Shown here: positions 10,560 to 21,555 of the stretch, one piece after another
Position numbering within the stretch: position 1 is the stretch's first letter
How the letters are laid out: the number at the start of each line of letters is the position of its first letter
Source of the DNA: Trifolium pratense
Taxonomy: Eukaryota > Streptophyta > Magnoliopsida > Fabales > Fabaceae
NCBI RefSeq assembly: GCF_020283565.1
Contig: NC_060063.1
Span: 5,292,563 to 5,356,562 of the forward strand
Length of the DNA stretch: 64,000 nt
Reading direction: 5' to 3'
The notes under the pieces: model-generated
The model's input: only the letters and a program-made list of their open reading frames with translations
The model's database searches: none
What the model was told of the DNA's origin: nothing
Translations under genes and position numbers: made by a program

Positions 10560-11530
10560 TACTTCTTTACCCTCACATAAATTGAGGGAATATGCCCTAT
10601 GCTGATGTGGCACCAATGAAATTCATCCATATGTATCTAAGTTAAACATAAATAATATTTTACCACAAAGTAATTTTAACTACTTTTATTTTCAATTAAT
10701 TATATTTTAGGTTACTATTTTTCTTTAATTATATTTTAGGCTATTTGTGTAAACGCTTCATTTTACCGTCAATTTTCATCACAACAAACTTCAAGCACCA
10801 AATTTTACGATCAACCACCAATTTTTCACTGCTTCTTTCTTCATTCTTATCATTGGCCACAATTTTCCGCTTCACTTGTGATCCTTCCTTCAACAAGACA
10901 CTTCTTCTTCGTCGTGGTCTTCTTCTTTGTCGTGACCGCTTCTTTTCTTCTGCAATTGTCGTCGTCGTTTCTCCTCTTCTGCAATTGCCGCTTCTTCTTG
11001 CCATTCCTTCAACCTTCAAACGCTCATTCACCTCTTCCGGAATCACTTGTCCATCATCGGCTACGTTTGTTCCAGAATCGGATTCGACTAGGTAACATTG
11101 ATTTTATTTTTTATTTTGTTGTGTGTTTTAATCACTCTCAAGCTTGAAGGTTCCATACAAAGAACGAATCTGAAGCTTGAATGTGAAATCAGAGAACGAA
11201 TCTGAAGGTGAAATCATAACGAAGATGAATTTAAAGTTTTTTGACGATAAGAAGAAAGTTTTTTTTTTAATGCGAAGAAGAAAGTTATTTGAGACCGTAA
11301 AATAATTTGAAGAAGAGACAAACAAATTAGAAGCAATTAAGATCAAAATGTAAATTCATAGAATATAATACTTAAAATATAATTAATTTAAAAATAAAAG
11401 TAGTTAAAATTACTTTGTGGTAAAAAATTAATTATATTTGACTTAAATACATGTGAATGAATTTAATTGGTACCACATCATGTCACGTCACCATAGGACA
11501 TATAGCCTCAATTTATAAGAGGATTAATTA
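10560..11530. mobile_element. Large-TIR non-autonomous element (about 970 bp)
   Basis: Two arms of about 160 bp, roughly 10566-10735 and 11372-11525, are inverted copies of one another: both read CACAAAGTAATTTTAACTAC and carry matching GATGTGGCACCAAT / GATGTGGTACCAATTAAATTC segments. The roughly 640-bp centre is a C/T-rich (CTTCTTCTTCGTCGTC) stretch with no credible gene. Exact ends and TSD could not be fixed. Long inverted arms with a filler centre fit a Mutator-like or foldback element. Confidence 0.6.
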
Positions 11531-12777
11531 GAAAAAACCATAAATTAAAGATTAATATATGTAAAAGTTAATAGTTAATGACTAATAATAAAATGAAATA
11601 GAGCACAAGATATATGATGCCATGCTCATTGAGGTGGTAGAGGAGTGATAGTTCATTGAGGTGCCAACATAGTTAGGATGTCGATGACTTACTATGATCT
11701 GATGCTCTCCATTTTTGAAAAAATATATATAGAATAATTGCCCGTGTATGTTGTTGTACCCAAAAAGAAAGAATATTATCCTCACAACGTGAAATTCTAG
11801 AGTCATCGTAGATATAAAAATATATTTTCACACCACCTTAATAGGTAGAACATTTAAACCATGCGGATCTAAAGTAGCATATGAACATTGAGTAAAAAAA
11901 CAAAAAGTAGCATGAATATTTGGTGCTTGTAATGTGTGTGATATAATATAAAAAAAAAAATGTGTGCGACATGACTCTTTCTTATTAAAGGAAATGAACT
12001 AATAGAAGTCGAGAGTTCTACCGAAAGATAAGTAAAATCTTACGGATGATTATTTCTGACATGACTCGAATCAGGGTCGGTTTTGACTATTTGGAGGTTC
12101 GACTTCAAATGTTAAAAATAGTCTTCTTAATGAAAAAGAAGTAAAAAATTAAAAAAGAATAATCCTTATTCAAATGTAAATAAAATTAAGGGTAAATAGG
12201 GTTTTACCCCCCTGCAAAATAAGCCAATTTTGCATTACCCCCTGCAAAAAAAAACTTGGGATTACCCCCTGCAATATTAAGATTCTCTCTTTTTACCCTC
12301 TGCTTGACAACTTGGCATAAAATCTTTATTTTTTATGAGGTGACATGCATATGTGGCATTTAATTTTTTTTAATTTGCACATGTCATTTTTATGCATATG
12401 TGGCTTAAAATTAATAACATAAAAAACAGTCATACATGTAACTAATAGGGATGTCAATTTGATCTGTAAATCGAGATCCTCGTGGGGATTGTCCCATTTA
12501 GGGATTCGAAGACGGAGAATTTTTTCTCGTGGGGATGAGGATGGAGGAAAAAGTATCCATGAAATAGGTATGAGGATGAAGATGAAATTTTATCTCTCAT
12601 ACCGTTTAGACAGACCCAAACAATTCATTAAAATAACATACACTCATGTATCTTATATATTATATTTATTCAGAAAACAAATAAAAATGTGCAATATAGA
12701 CCAAGAGTAGTGTCCTTTTATAGGTTCTCAACTCCTGAGATAGTCACTTCACAGATGACTCAAAATCTATCTAATTA
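11531..12777. other. AT-rich intergenic DNA with repeat fragments
   Basis: No gene is seen. Around 12190-12305 the phrase TTACCCCCTGCAA recurs three times at about 40-50 bp spacing; a related stretch (TTTACCCC...) lies at 13847-13915. Near 12072 the phrase CAGGGTCGGTTTTGACTATTTGGAGG resembles a hAT-element end. Confidence 0.4.
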
Positions 12778-13031
12778 CTCTATCCGTCCTTTAATATTAG
12801 TCCCCTTTGTAACTTTTCACGCTTATTAAAAAAAGTTGGTAGTGATGTACCAAAAAAAGAAGTTCATAGTGTAATAAATATGTATTTTTTTGGTATTATA
12901 ATTATTATATTGTAATAGTAGGGTTATATTTAGAAAAGTAATAATAAATGTGTCTAGGGTATTGAAAATAAGCTTATATTTAGACACAAGTTTTTCCTTT
13001 AAAAAAGTGTTTATAATTAGGGACGGGGGAG
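12778..13031. mobile_element. Stowaway-like MITE (254 bp), diverged
   Basis: It begins CTCTATCCGTCCTTTAATATTAGTC and ends AATTAGGGACGGGGGAG, flanked by TA at 12776-12777 and 13032-13033. The termini are degenerate forms of CTCCCTCCGTCCC, and the body is AT-rich and non-coding. Confidence 0.65.
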
Positions 13032-13530
13032 TAAATTAAACATGACGTGTGAGATGCTCTCTTTTTTCCTTGGGAACTGCTTATAATATTACTATTATTA
13101 GTTTCTTTTTACTTAGGAATGCATCACCATACCATACCTTAGCATCAACTTTGGCTCTTTGTAATTTGGTATGGCTTTTCAACTTGTGAGATGGTCACTT
13201 TAGATGACTAAAACATTTGTTTACATTTAAAAGTTACTAGTTAATTTGTTAGGGAGAATCTTCATAACATTTATTCATTGGTCCCAACTCTACCACTGAG
13301 TAACACATTTTACGGATACATGCACAATAGTTTGGCTAAAATATGAGTGGATATGACTGTTTTATTACCCATTCCATATTTGATATCTTTGACTTCTAGT
13401 AAAAAGGTAGATTTTGAGTTCTTTGAGAGTTTAGTTAAGTAGAAACATGGCATTATATATAGAAATGTTAGAGTTTGAACTCTATATTTACTTTTAAGAT
13501 AGAATTTCTAAGTACTAGACTACCTGACTA

Positions 13531-13677
13531 CTCCCTCCAGTTCTAAATATAAGAGGAAGTTTACTTTTTAGATTCATTGAGAATCTAATGCATCTGGACC
13601 ATATTATGAACTAGATACATTAGATTCTTAATGAATCTAAAAAATAAATTTTCTCTTATATTTAGGATTGGAGGGAG
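13531..13677. mobile_element. Stowaway-like MITE (147 bp)
   Basis: Ends CTCCCTCCAGTTCTAAATAT and an inverted copy (ATATTTAGGATTGGAGGGAG), flanked by TA at 13529-13530 and 13678-13679. The inverted repeats run almost the full length, including TTAGATTCATTGAGAATCTA-type arms. Confidence 0.85.
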
Positions 13678-13702
13678 TAAAAAAAAAGTATATTGGGTTA
13701 TA

Positions 13703-13839
13703 CTCCCTCCGGTCCTTAATAAGAGAGAATTCACTTTTTAGATTCATTGAAAAACTAATGTATCTAGATGGATTAGATACATTAGATTCTCAATGAATCT
13801 AAAAAGTGAAATCTCTCTTATATTAAAGACCGGAGGGAG
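13703..13839. mobile_element. Stowaway-like MITE (137 bp), second tandem copy
   Basis: Ends CTCCCTCCGGTCCTTAATA and TATTAAAGACCGGAGGGAG, flanked by TA at 13701-13702 and 13840-13841. It lies only 25 bp after the preceding MITE and shares its inner arms (TTAGATTCATTGA / AGATACATTAGATTCT), so it is the same subfamily inserted next door. Confidence 0.87.
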
Positions 13840-14686
13840 TAGGTGTTTACCCCATGCAATGTGGGCGAATTTTGATTTACCGCCTGTAATGTGAAGATTC
13901 TCTCATTTACCCCCTTTATGAAATATGTTGACTTAGTATTCCGCATAAATAATGACGTGACATGGTCAGTGAGGGGGTAAACCATAATTCGTTAACATTA
14001 TAAGGGTCTAAAAGACGGAATCTTAAGTCGACGTATTCAATGAGAGGTAAAAGACACAATCTTCACATTTTATTGTTATCATAATTTGCGATTTTTTCAA
14101 AACTCTGAATATGTGATAAACTAAAATTAACTAATATGATGTATTTTTTTTTACAAGTTTTGGAGAATAGGGAATATCATTTAAATGACTATTATAATAT
14201 TAGAAAATGCTAACTAGTGTTTCTCAAACACTAATTAAACAACTAAATATGATAAATAAATATTGAAATTTTTGTATTACACTTTTTAAAATTATAAATA
14301 ATATTTATTCGAATAAAAATTTATTTCTTTTGAATTTCATAACTAGTGCTCCAATATAACTTTATAATATTTATTCATTAGCGGTGTTTTGTATGTTTAT
14401 TGTTTTGGAAGTTAAGTTAGTTAAATACCTTTATTTTGAATTTTTCCATTATTTGATTTTAAAGATCTTTGCATGATTTTAAAGTGTCACTAAACGAAAG
14501 TATGTAAAATTAACGCATTGGAAATTAAAATGTTTGACTTTTTGAATAAATAGAATACTTAAAGAATGTCTCAGTTTAGTTAACATGACCTAAAAATAAT
14601 GATATATAGTTTCCATTCCACATCTTTGTTGCCACTAATTCACTTTCAAACATAAACTGTTCAAATTAAAATATTATTGTATAATC

Positions 14687-14935
14687 CATCCATTCCTTTT
14701 AAGTGTCGTTTGAGAATTATGCGCGCTATTTATATAATCTATTTTGATCGTGATTTTTTATTAATATATAAAAATAAATATTAGCAAATAAAATATTGTT
14801 CAATTTGTCTCGATGGGTATTTTTAAAATATAAAATTTACATAATTTTTATAATAGACAATTAAATATATTAGTGATCAAAGTTGTGCATTGACATGTTT
14901 ATAATAATCTAAAACGACACTTAAGTATCATTTAC
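14687..14935. mobile_element. Diverged MITE (about 250 bp)
   Basis: CATTCCTTTTAAGTGTCGTTT near the left edge is mirrored by AAACGACACTTAAGTATCATT near the right edge, giving inverted ends of about 25 bp around an AT-rich, non-coding body. The boundaries are approximate and no clear TSD was seen. Confidence 0.45.
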
Positions 14936-15831
14936 CATTAACAATATCTTGATTTTGAAGACTTATATATGTTTTGAAAAATCAACCTCTACACTAGAGG
15001 CAAAACTAGTAAACCTTAAAGCATATATAAATAGGCTTTAAGCATATCTTCTAATTAATCTTTTAGTATCTTGGTAAAAAGAATTATTTGGTCGCATTAC
15101 ATGAGACAAATAATTCTGTGGAAGAACATGCAAGGTTCAATGTATATGAAGATACGAGATGTTATTTTATTTATACATATATTAAACTAAACAAAAGTAT
15201 TATCACCACCTTTCGTGAGCTCCAATTGAAAAGCTAAAAACATAAATTAATTATTTTTTCCATTTTTGAAGTATACCATGATTATCACACCTTTTGTGCA
15301 GCCCAAAAAGTGATGGTTTAGGTAAATGATAAGTGCTAATAAAAATATAATTGATTAATAATCTTCCCTTGCTTTTGAAAGCATTAGTGTTTGGAAATGT
15401 GTACTAATTTAGAAGGAAAATAGTGGGTTTATTAAGTATAGATTAAACCAAATTAGCATTAGTTTTTTTAAGGCATTATGAAGAATTAGCATTAGATTTA
15501 GTAACCATGTTGTTGGATTAAAGTATCTTCCGACTTTATTGATTATTAATCTCTACTAAAAAACTTGGTTAGTGAATGGAAAGAAAAAATGGATAGATTC
15601 CAACTTCCTGCAATAGGGTCTTCCAACCCCTCTTTTTTAAGAAATCAAAGTCTAGTTCTACTCGGACTAGTATTGGTATAATTTTTTTTTTCTTAGTTAA
15701 GTGAATGATTAGAATTTCAACCTTTTAAGTTAACTTCACCAAAACTCTTGATCTTTACATATATATTATATACAACGTCTCTATTAAATGAGTTATACTC
15801 ATGAAAATAATATGTTGATAGCTTTCTAATT
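14936..15831. other. AT-rich intergenic DNA, nothing recognised
   Basis: No coding exon, RNA gene or repeat signature was recognised on either strand. Confidence 0.4.
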
Positions 15832-15852
15832 AGTATAATGTTTTTGTCGTTC

Positions 15853-16900
15853 TTTGCTTTCCACACTATAAGAAAACATGATATTTTTGACCAAACTTAT
15901 TGAGGGCTAAAAACCCTCAGTAATGTATTTTGCCTTCTTGAACAACGAAAAAAATAAAATAATAGACGAAAAGCTGGCGAGCGGTCAAAAGACCTGCATT
16001 TGTGGTGAATTTTGTGCATTATTGAGGGTTTTTGGCCCTCAATAATCCCTTGTGTTCTTGTAGGGCCAGTCTATCAGTAACTCTAAACCTTTTCTCTCCG
16101 AACTCTCTCGAAGAAATCTCAGATCTATTTCCTCCCTCAAAACCAAACTTTTTTGTCACTATGTAGACAAGGAGACGGTGGTGGTGCGACGAGGATGCAG
16201 CTAGCCCTCCGCACCACCGTGTTTCAGATCGGCGCCGTGTTTTATATCAGTTCTTTCTTCTTCTTTGGTGTGGTTTCTGTTTCGCGTTTTTGTTTTCCTT
16301 TGGGTCGTGTTTTTGGCTTCGCAACATCACCTCATCTCGCCGGTGTCGAGTCGCGTGTTTTCTGGTAAGTCTGTTTTCGTCGCCGGCCCGTACCCTCTTT
16401 CCGGTGAGGTGTGCTGTTTTCATTCCATTTGGGTTCCTTTCATTCTAGTTTTGTTTCTTTGTCTCTGTTTTGACCGACTGTTTTTTAAATCTGTTGAGAT
16501 TTGCATGATTCTTTTTTAGTCTCTGATGGTTTCCAACTTTGTTGAGATTTGTAGGTTTCTTTGTATCTGGTTGACCTTTACTGCGTCGGTGTTGACTATT
16601 TGGAGGCGGTCTGCGAGCTAAGACTTATATGCCTAGGTTCTCATTATACCGTTGCCTCGTCAACTTTTGACTCGGGTTAGTGTCTACTTGCATCATTATG
16701 GGTCGGGTTGGGTGGTCTGAAAGCTGAGGAGTGTATCTAAGAATGAAATTAAAAGTGGATCTCGTTTAGGCAGTGTCTGTTTTGATATTTTTGTTCCGCT
16801 TATATACAGAGCATTAATTTTATAGCTCAGCTTTTACCGGTTTATATTCATCTTGTATAAAGACCTGATTATTAATAATAATACATTTGCCGTTCGAAAA
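15853..16900 (+). mobile_element. Non-autonomous retroposon, + copy, with nested mini-CACTA
   Basis: This stretch is homologous over about 800 bp, in opposite orientation, to 18091-18974. It ends in an A-rich tail (GCCGTTCGAAAAA) and is flanked by imperfect 21-bp direct repeats, AGTATAATGTTTTTGTCGTT at 15832 and AGTATAATGTTTCTGTTGTT at 16901 (two mismatches), as expected of target-primed reverse transcription (LINE machinery). A 202-bp mini-CACTA element (15864-16065) has inserted near its 5' end. Short ORFs inside (16153-16519) have no recognisable domain and are not conserved in the other copy. No reverse transcriptase is encoded, so it must be mobilised in trans or be a heavily deleted LINE. 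Confidence 0.72.
15864..16065. mobile_element. Mini-CACTA element (202 bp) with CCA TSD
   Basis: It starts CACTATAAGAAAACATG and ends CTTGTGTTCTTGTAGGG (reverse complement CCCTACAAGAACACAAG). Inside, the inverted segments TATTGAGGGCTAAAAACCCT and its counterpart near 16020-16045 extend the hairpin. The flanks carry a 3-bp duplication CCA at 15861-15863 and 16066-16068. CACTA superfamily elements make 3-bp TSDs. Too short to code for transposase. Confidence 0.85.
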
Positions 16901-17149
16901 AGTATAATGTTTCTGTTGTTGTAAATTATATGTATATTAATTAAGTAAAAATAAAAGTATATTAATACTCTGGCCAACTCCGAAAGCTTATCCTATACAC
17001 TTCCACTAATCAAGTGCTACAATTAAATAAAATTAAACAACCAAGTACTCTTGTTCTAACACAAACGTTAAATATGCATGATTAATTTAGAAATAAAATA
17101 ATAGATACCGTTGAAATGTAGTCTATAGAAAGGATTTTACCCAAACAAT

Positions 17150-17304
17150 CGTTAGTTGCTTTACTGGTGATTGATGTTGAATTTGGTAGGGAAAATTACG
17201 ATTCGATCCGTCGTATCTACGACCAGGAGAAGACTGTAACCACTTGATACCAGAACTGGCTCTCGAACCAGATTAAACTGGTAGTGAAAGTAAAAAAAGA
17301 AAAT
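17150..17304 (+). mobile_element. tRNA-derived SINE, + copy
   Basis: The 5' part GTTAGTTGCTTTACTGGTGA resembles a polymerase III A box region and GATTCGATCC a B box; the 3' part reads GTAACCACTTGATACCAGAA and ends in an A-rich tail near 17291-17304. The same family lies at 39735-39900 on the - strand, where the shared text includes AACCACTTGATGCCAAAACTG. Confidence 0.7.
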
Positions 17305-18074
17305 GAATTTTACCCGATCCTCTTTTATTAAAAAATAAAAAATGATTTCAACAAAAAAAAAAAAAAGTATACTAAAAGGACAAAACAAATATTGAAAGGC
17401 AAGTCCACAATATCATAATCACAATGCAGGCAGATCCTGATTCTAGAGCTTACATTAATAAACTAGTTTGGGAAAACGGATGACCCTAGAATTTTTTTAA
17501 AAAAAGGACAAACCTAACAAAGTAATATTTGAATTTAAGTTGTTAGTGAGTTTCTCATGTGACGAATTATTCGGAAAAATTTGAATTTATTTTTTGGTGA
17601 GTTTCGATTAGATTTTATTTACCTTACAGGCAAATCCGGCTCATATTCATGTGCCGGGTGTCTGCGACTATTGTATATTACTAACCCATTTATTAGAATA
17701 AATTACCAAATTATCACATGATATTAAATATTTTTAGAGTGTTTTTTATTTCTTACACTTTATTTGAAGAAAATAAAATTTGAAAATATATCAAATCAAT
17801 TATTCTTACACTTTAACCTAGCTTGCTAGCTTTATTAATTGTGGATGCCACGAATGAACTTTGTTAAAAGTATAAAATTAAAACTTACATACAACGATTG
17901 AGGCATTAAGAACAGAACAGATGACGTGCTTGATTTGATTCCCCTCATTGTGTTACCAACAAGTACAATCAAGTAAATATTAAATACTATTAGTACCAAT
18001 TAAAAAAGGGGTTATACTTTGATTAAAAGAATATGAAGAAGATGGATTACTTTTATATTTCTAATAAAATATTA
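17305..18074. other. AT-rich intergenic DNA between two retroposons
   Basis: No gene recognised. It separates the two inverted retroposon copies and thus would be the loop of any hairpin formed by read-through transcription. Confidence 0.4.
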
Positions 18075-18090
18075 CAATTGGTTACTAAGT

Positions 18091-18974
18091 TTTTTTTTAA
18101 GGGCAAAATATTATTAATAAAAACCGGTCTCTACATAGAGGTTGGGATAAACGAAATTACAAAATAGAGACGCCGTATATAAGTGGAACACTAATGAAAA
18201 AGCTAAAAGATGGACACCACCTAGTACACACTCCAACCACCTAGAGCACACACCACAAACACTAGACCACCAAAGAGGACCATCAACCCGAACCAAAAAG
18301 ATGCCTCTTCTAAGACTCTAACTCCCGATCTCGAATCAAAAGTGATCGGCCCATCAGAATACAAAAAGTAGCTTTAAGTGCCAAAAATTAATGGGGCAAC
18401 GGTAGAATGAAAACCTAGGCAGTTAAGTCTCCAGCTCGCCGTCAACACCGATGCGAAAAAGGTCGACCGGATACAAAGAAACCTGCAAATCTCAGCATAT
18501 TTGGAAACCATCATAGACTAAAAAACATGTCCTGCAAACCAGCACCACCGAAAAACGGCCGAATCCGCCACATGCAGCCCAACAAAAACCGAGCGGAATA
18601 GGAAGCAAAAGCTTCCAACACCATTGCAAACAAGCAACCACCGCCGGAAAACTAGTAGCACCACGAACGAAGACCCAAAACAAGCAACCACCGCCGGAAA
18701 ACTAGTACCACCACGAATGAAGACCCAAAACCGCCGTCAACACCACACTAGAAAGAAGCTGCCGCAGAACTAGAAGGAAACAATCTGAAACTTTCGGCGC
18801 TGATCTGGACAGAGGGTGATGCGGAGGGCCAACGCTGCTTGTCGCACCACCACCGGAAGCCGCTACATCTTGGAAAAAGAGGGGGTTGGATTTGAGGGAT
18901 GAGGGTGGCGCTAGAGTTCAGAGAAGATGTCGTTAGAGAGAGAAAACACGTGTTTGACTTTTTTCAGAAGGGTC
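18091..18974 (-). mobile_element. Non-autonomous retroposon, - copy
   Basis: Second copy of the family at 15853-16900, in the opposite direction. On its own strand it ends in a poly-A tract (poly-T at 18090-18098 on +). It is flanked by CAATTGGTTACTAAGT at 18075-18090 and CAATTGGTTATTAAGT at 18975-18990: a 16-bp TSD with one mismatch, different from that of the other copy, so the two insertions were independent. Shared text includes CTGATGGTTTCCAA-type and GATTTG(C/T)AGGTTTCTTTGTAT segments. ORFs 18114-18296 and 18492-18683 have no known domain. Confidence 0.75.
18631..18730. repeat. 50-bp tandem duplication inside the retroposon
   Basis: Bases 18631-18680 (CAAGCAACCACCGCCGGAAA...) are repeated at 18681-18730 with two substitutions (GTAGCACC/GTACCACC and GAACGA/GAATGA). 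The other retroposon copy does not show it, so the duplication is private to this copy. Confidence 0.85.
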
Positions 18975-18990
18975 CAATTGGTTATTAAGT

Positions 18991-21555
18991 TGATGTGGCG
19001 CATTTTTTGAATCTTTCTTGTCACGTATAGTGTTTAACTATATTTAACGTGAAGATAATAGAAGTGTTGATTGTTTGCTTAGTATTCCACGAATATAGAT
19101 TTGATTTGTTTTGTGGCTTCTTTTTATAATTTTTTGGTTCTTTAATATATATATATATTCTTTAGCTGTTTAAAAAAATATATTAGCATGAATATTATTT
19201 CCTTGAATTTATAAGTTTGGAATACTCATTGTAGTGAATTTTAGAATATTTTATTTGATGATATATATTTTCAAGATTTATGTCTAAAATTATTTGCTTA
19301 GTTCATTAGTTTTTCTTTCTTGAATTTTGCTGTTTTATACACACACAAGAAAAATGGGGGAAAAAATAGTTCACATTCTAGAATGCAAATCATAAAAAAT
19401 CCAATATTTTTGTATCTATCATCCTTTTTTCGTCCCTATTTTATAAGGTTCGCTAATTAATTAGCGAACTCAGTTCACATCTTATGCAAACTGTTTTTTT
19501 TTCTTCAAGATTTTGCACTTAGCACTTACCATCTTGAACTATAATGCTCACATGAATTGGGATGCAGACAATATCTTTCAATCTAATCTGTTGATTTAAA
19601 AAATATTTGCATCCATAGGATTATTATGATTTTTAACCTGAACTTCAACCAATTAAAAGGTAAAGATCGAAAAGAGTATTTCTAACACTTCTCTTATACC
19701 TAATGCACCATTTTGAGATGGTGCATATGATACACGATCTTAATGTAAATACCTTGATGAAGAATATTAACCACACTCCTCTCTGTTTTGGATTCTCTCT
19801 AGTTACACCAAGGATGTTATTTGATCAAATTACTCATTTTTTTACATGTTAGGTTTTAAATTGTGATGACAATAATCAAGTTATTTGAATTCAAGTGTTT
19901 TAATGAATGGTTTAGTAAAACCATATGAATCCAAATTTAGGTTGAAAACAATCACAATAAAATTGCAATCACAATAATGGTTGTTTCGTGCCATGATTCT
20001 TCATACCGCAGAGAACTACAACTCAGTCTCATAAACATAAAAAAATCTAATAATGTGGCTCAAATAACAGTTGTAGACCTTTATTTAAAATTTCGTGCTG
20101 CAAATCATTAAAATATTGGTCTGTAACTTTATACGATATTCTCAAATAGGTCATTGATTTTTATAAGTATTTCAAAAAGATTTCTGACTTTATTATTATG
20201 TCAAGTAATATTTAGCCGCATACTATTAATTAAGTCCTTATATTTTTATAACTAATTATCAATTATCAATATGGTTTCTAGCTTTATCCACTTACTATCA
20301 ATTTAATTCTTAGCATATTTTCAGAAGAATTAATATTAAAAAATGTTATAAAATTATTTATTAAATGTTATACTGATGTAATTTGATCCATCCCTCTATA
20401 TGATTATTGAAATTATTTTTCTTTTGTGCAAGTGAGAGGAAAGAACATGTTTTGAAGGTGGTATTTGGTTATATGACAGAAAAAATAGAATAATTAATGA
20501 CAAAAAAAAAAGCAAAGTATAAGCCCCACACTTTTGCTTAATATTTTATTCATTCTTTAATTAGTTTTTTATATTTTATTCTGTCACATTTTGAGTGCTG
20601 AATAACCATTGAAAAATTAAACTATACTATATGAACTATGAAATCAGCACACATAGTATCTTTCTCTTTAATGCATATTCATTTTAGCTTTTTTTTTAAA
20701 AAAAAAATATAAAAAATGACAATGATAGTTGTGAGTTAGAAAATGGATTAATGATAGTGTTGATGATGACATATCTTATAAAATATTAATTCTCTAAGGG
20801 TATTTTAATCTCTAAACATACACCTTATTTTACTTAACTTAATCACTTAATTTTCCTAACAAAAAATGGAGGGTGTCTTCATGTTTGATACTTCTTAATT
20901 GCTTCATTTCCTCATTTCAAGTCTTTCAAGCATTAACTACAGCATGGATTAGAGTTAGACTATACTAATTAATTCAATGTCTTAAGTGGATGGCTTTTTA
21001 TTCTCTTCTATTTTCTTAATCTTGGCATGTTTGTGTGTTAACCTCTCAACACTAATCAACCTCATGATGTGAAGTCTTCTAGGTAAGCATCTTTTATAAC
21101 ATCTTTATTTTCAACATCGTTAACTTTTTTTGTCTTAGCTCTCTGGTTCTAATAATCCGGAGTTCGATGAAGGTTTTAAAAATAAAGTATGATAAAAGAT
21201 TTTTCGGTCAAAGTACGAACTATATAGTACTCCTGAGTCCTGATCGAGGTTGTATACTAGTGTTTAGAAAACTAGTGTTTTTATGGGATGTTTTTCCTTA
21301 AAAATCAGAGGGTTAATATAAAAATAAAAATAAAAATAACTGATTTAGTTCATTATTAATGCATGGAGTTTCTTGTTCTTATAACATATGAAATTATAAT
21401 ATAATTCTAGTAACTCTTAATTGCTCATACTTTAACCATTTTTTTATTTTTGTCTACAATTATACAGATAATTAGCAATAAGGTGTAAACTTTCAAGCCT
21501 GTTTTGGTTCATCAAAACATTCAAAGAAAAAGAAGGAAGAAAAAAAATTGGAAAA
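18991..21555. other. Upstream region of the TML-like gene, no other gene
   Basis: AT-rich DNA without recognisable coding exons or RNA genes. The last few hundred bases should hold the promoter and 5' UTR of the F-box/kelch gene; the stretch just before the ATG is purine-rich (AAAGAAAAAGAAGGAAGAAA). No TATA box could be assigned with confidence among many AT-rich candidates. Confidence 0.4.

Noticed and set aside
10741..11147. Three overlapping ORFs of about 90-116 aa on both strands
   Set aside because: They arise from a CTTCTTCGTCGTC-rich core of a transposable element; low complexity, no domain.
16153..16519. Cys/Phe-rich ORFs within the + retroposon
   Set aside because: Not conserved in the - copy and no known domain.
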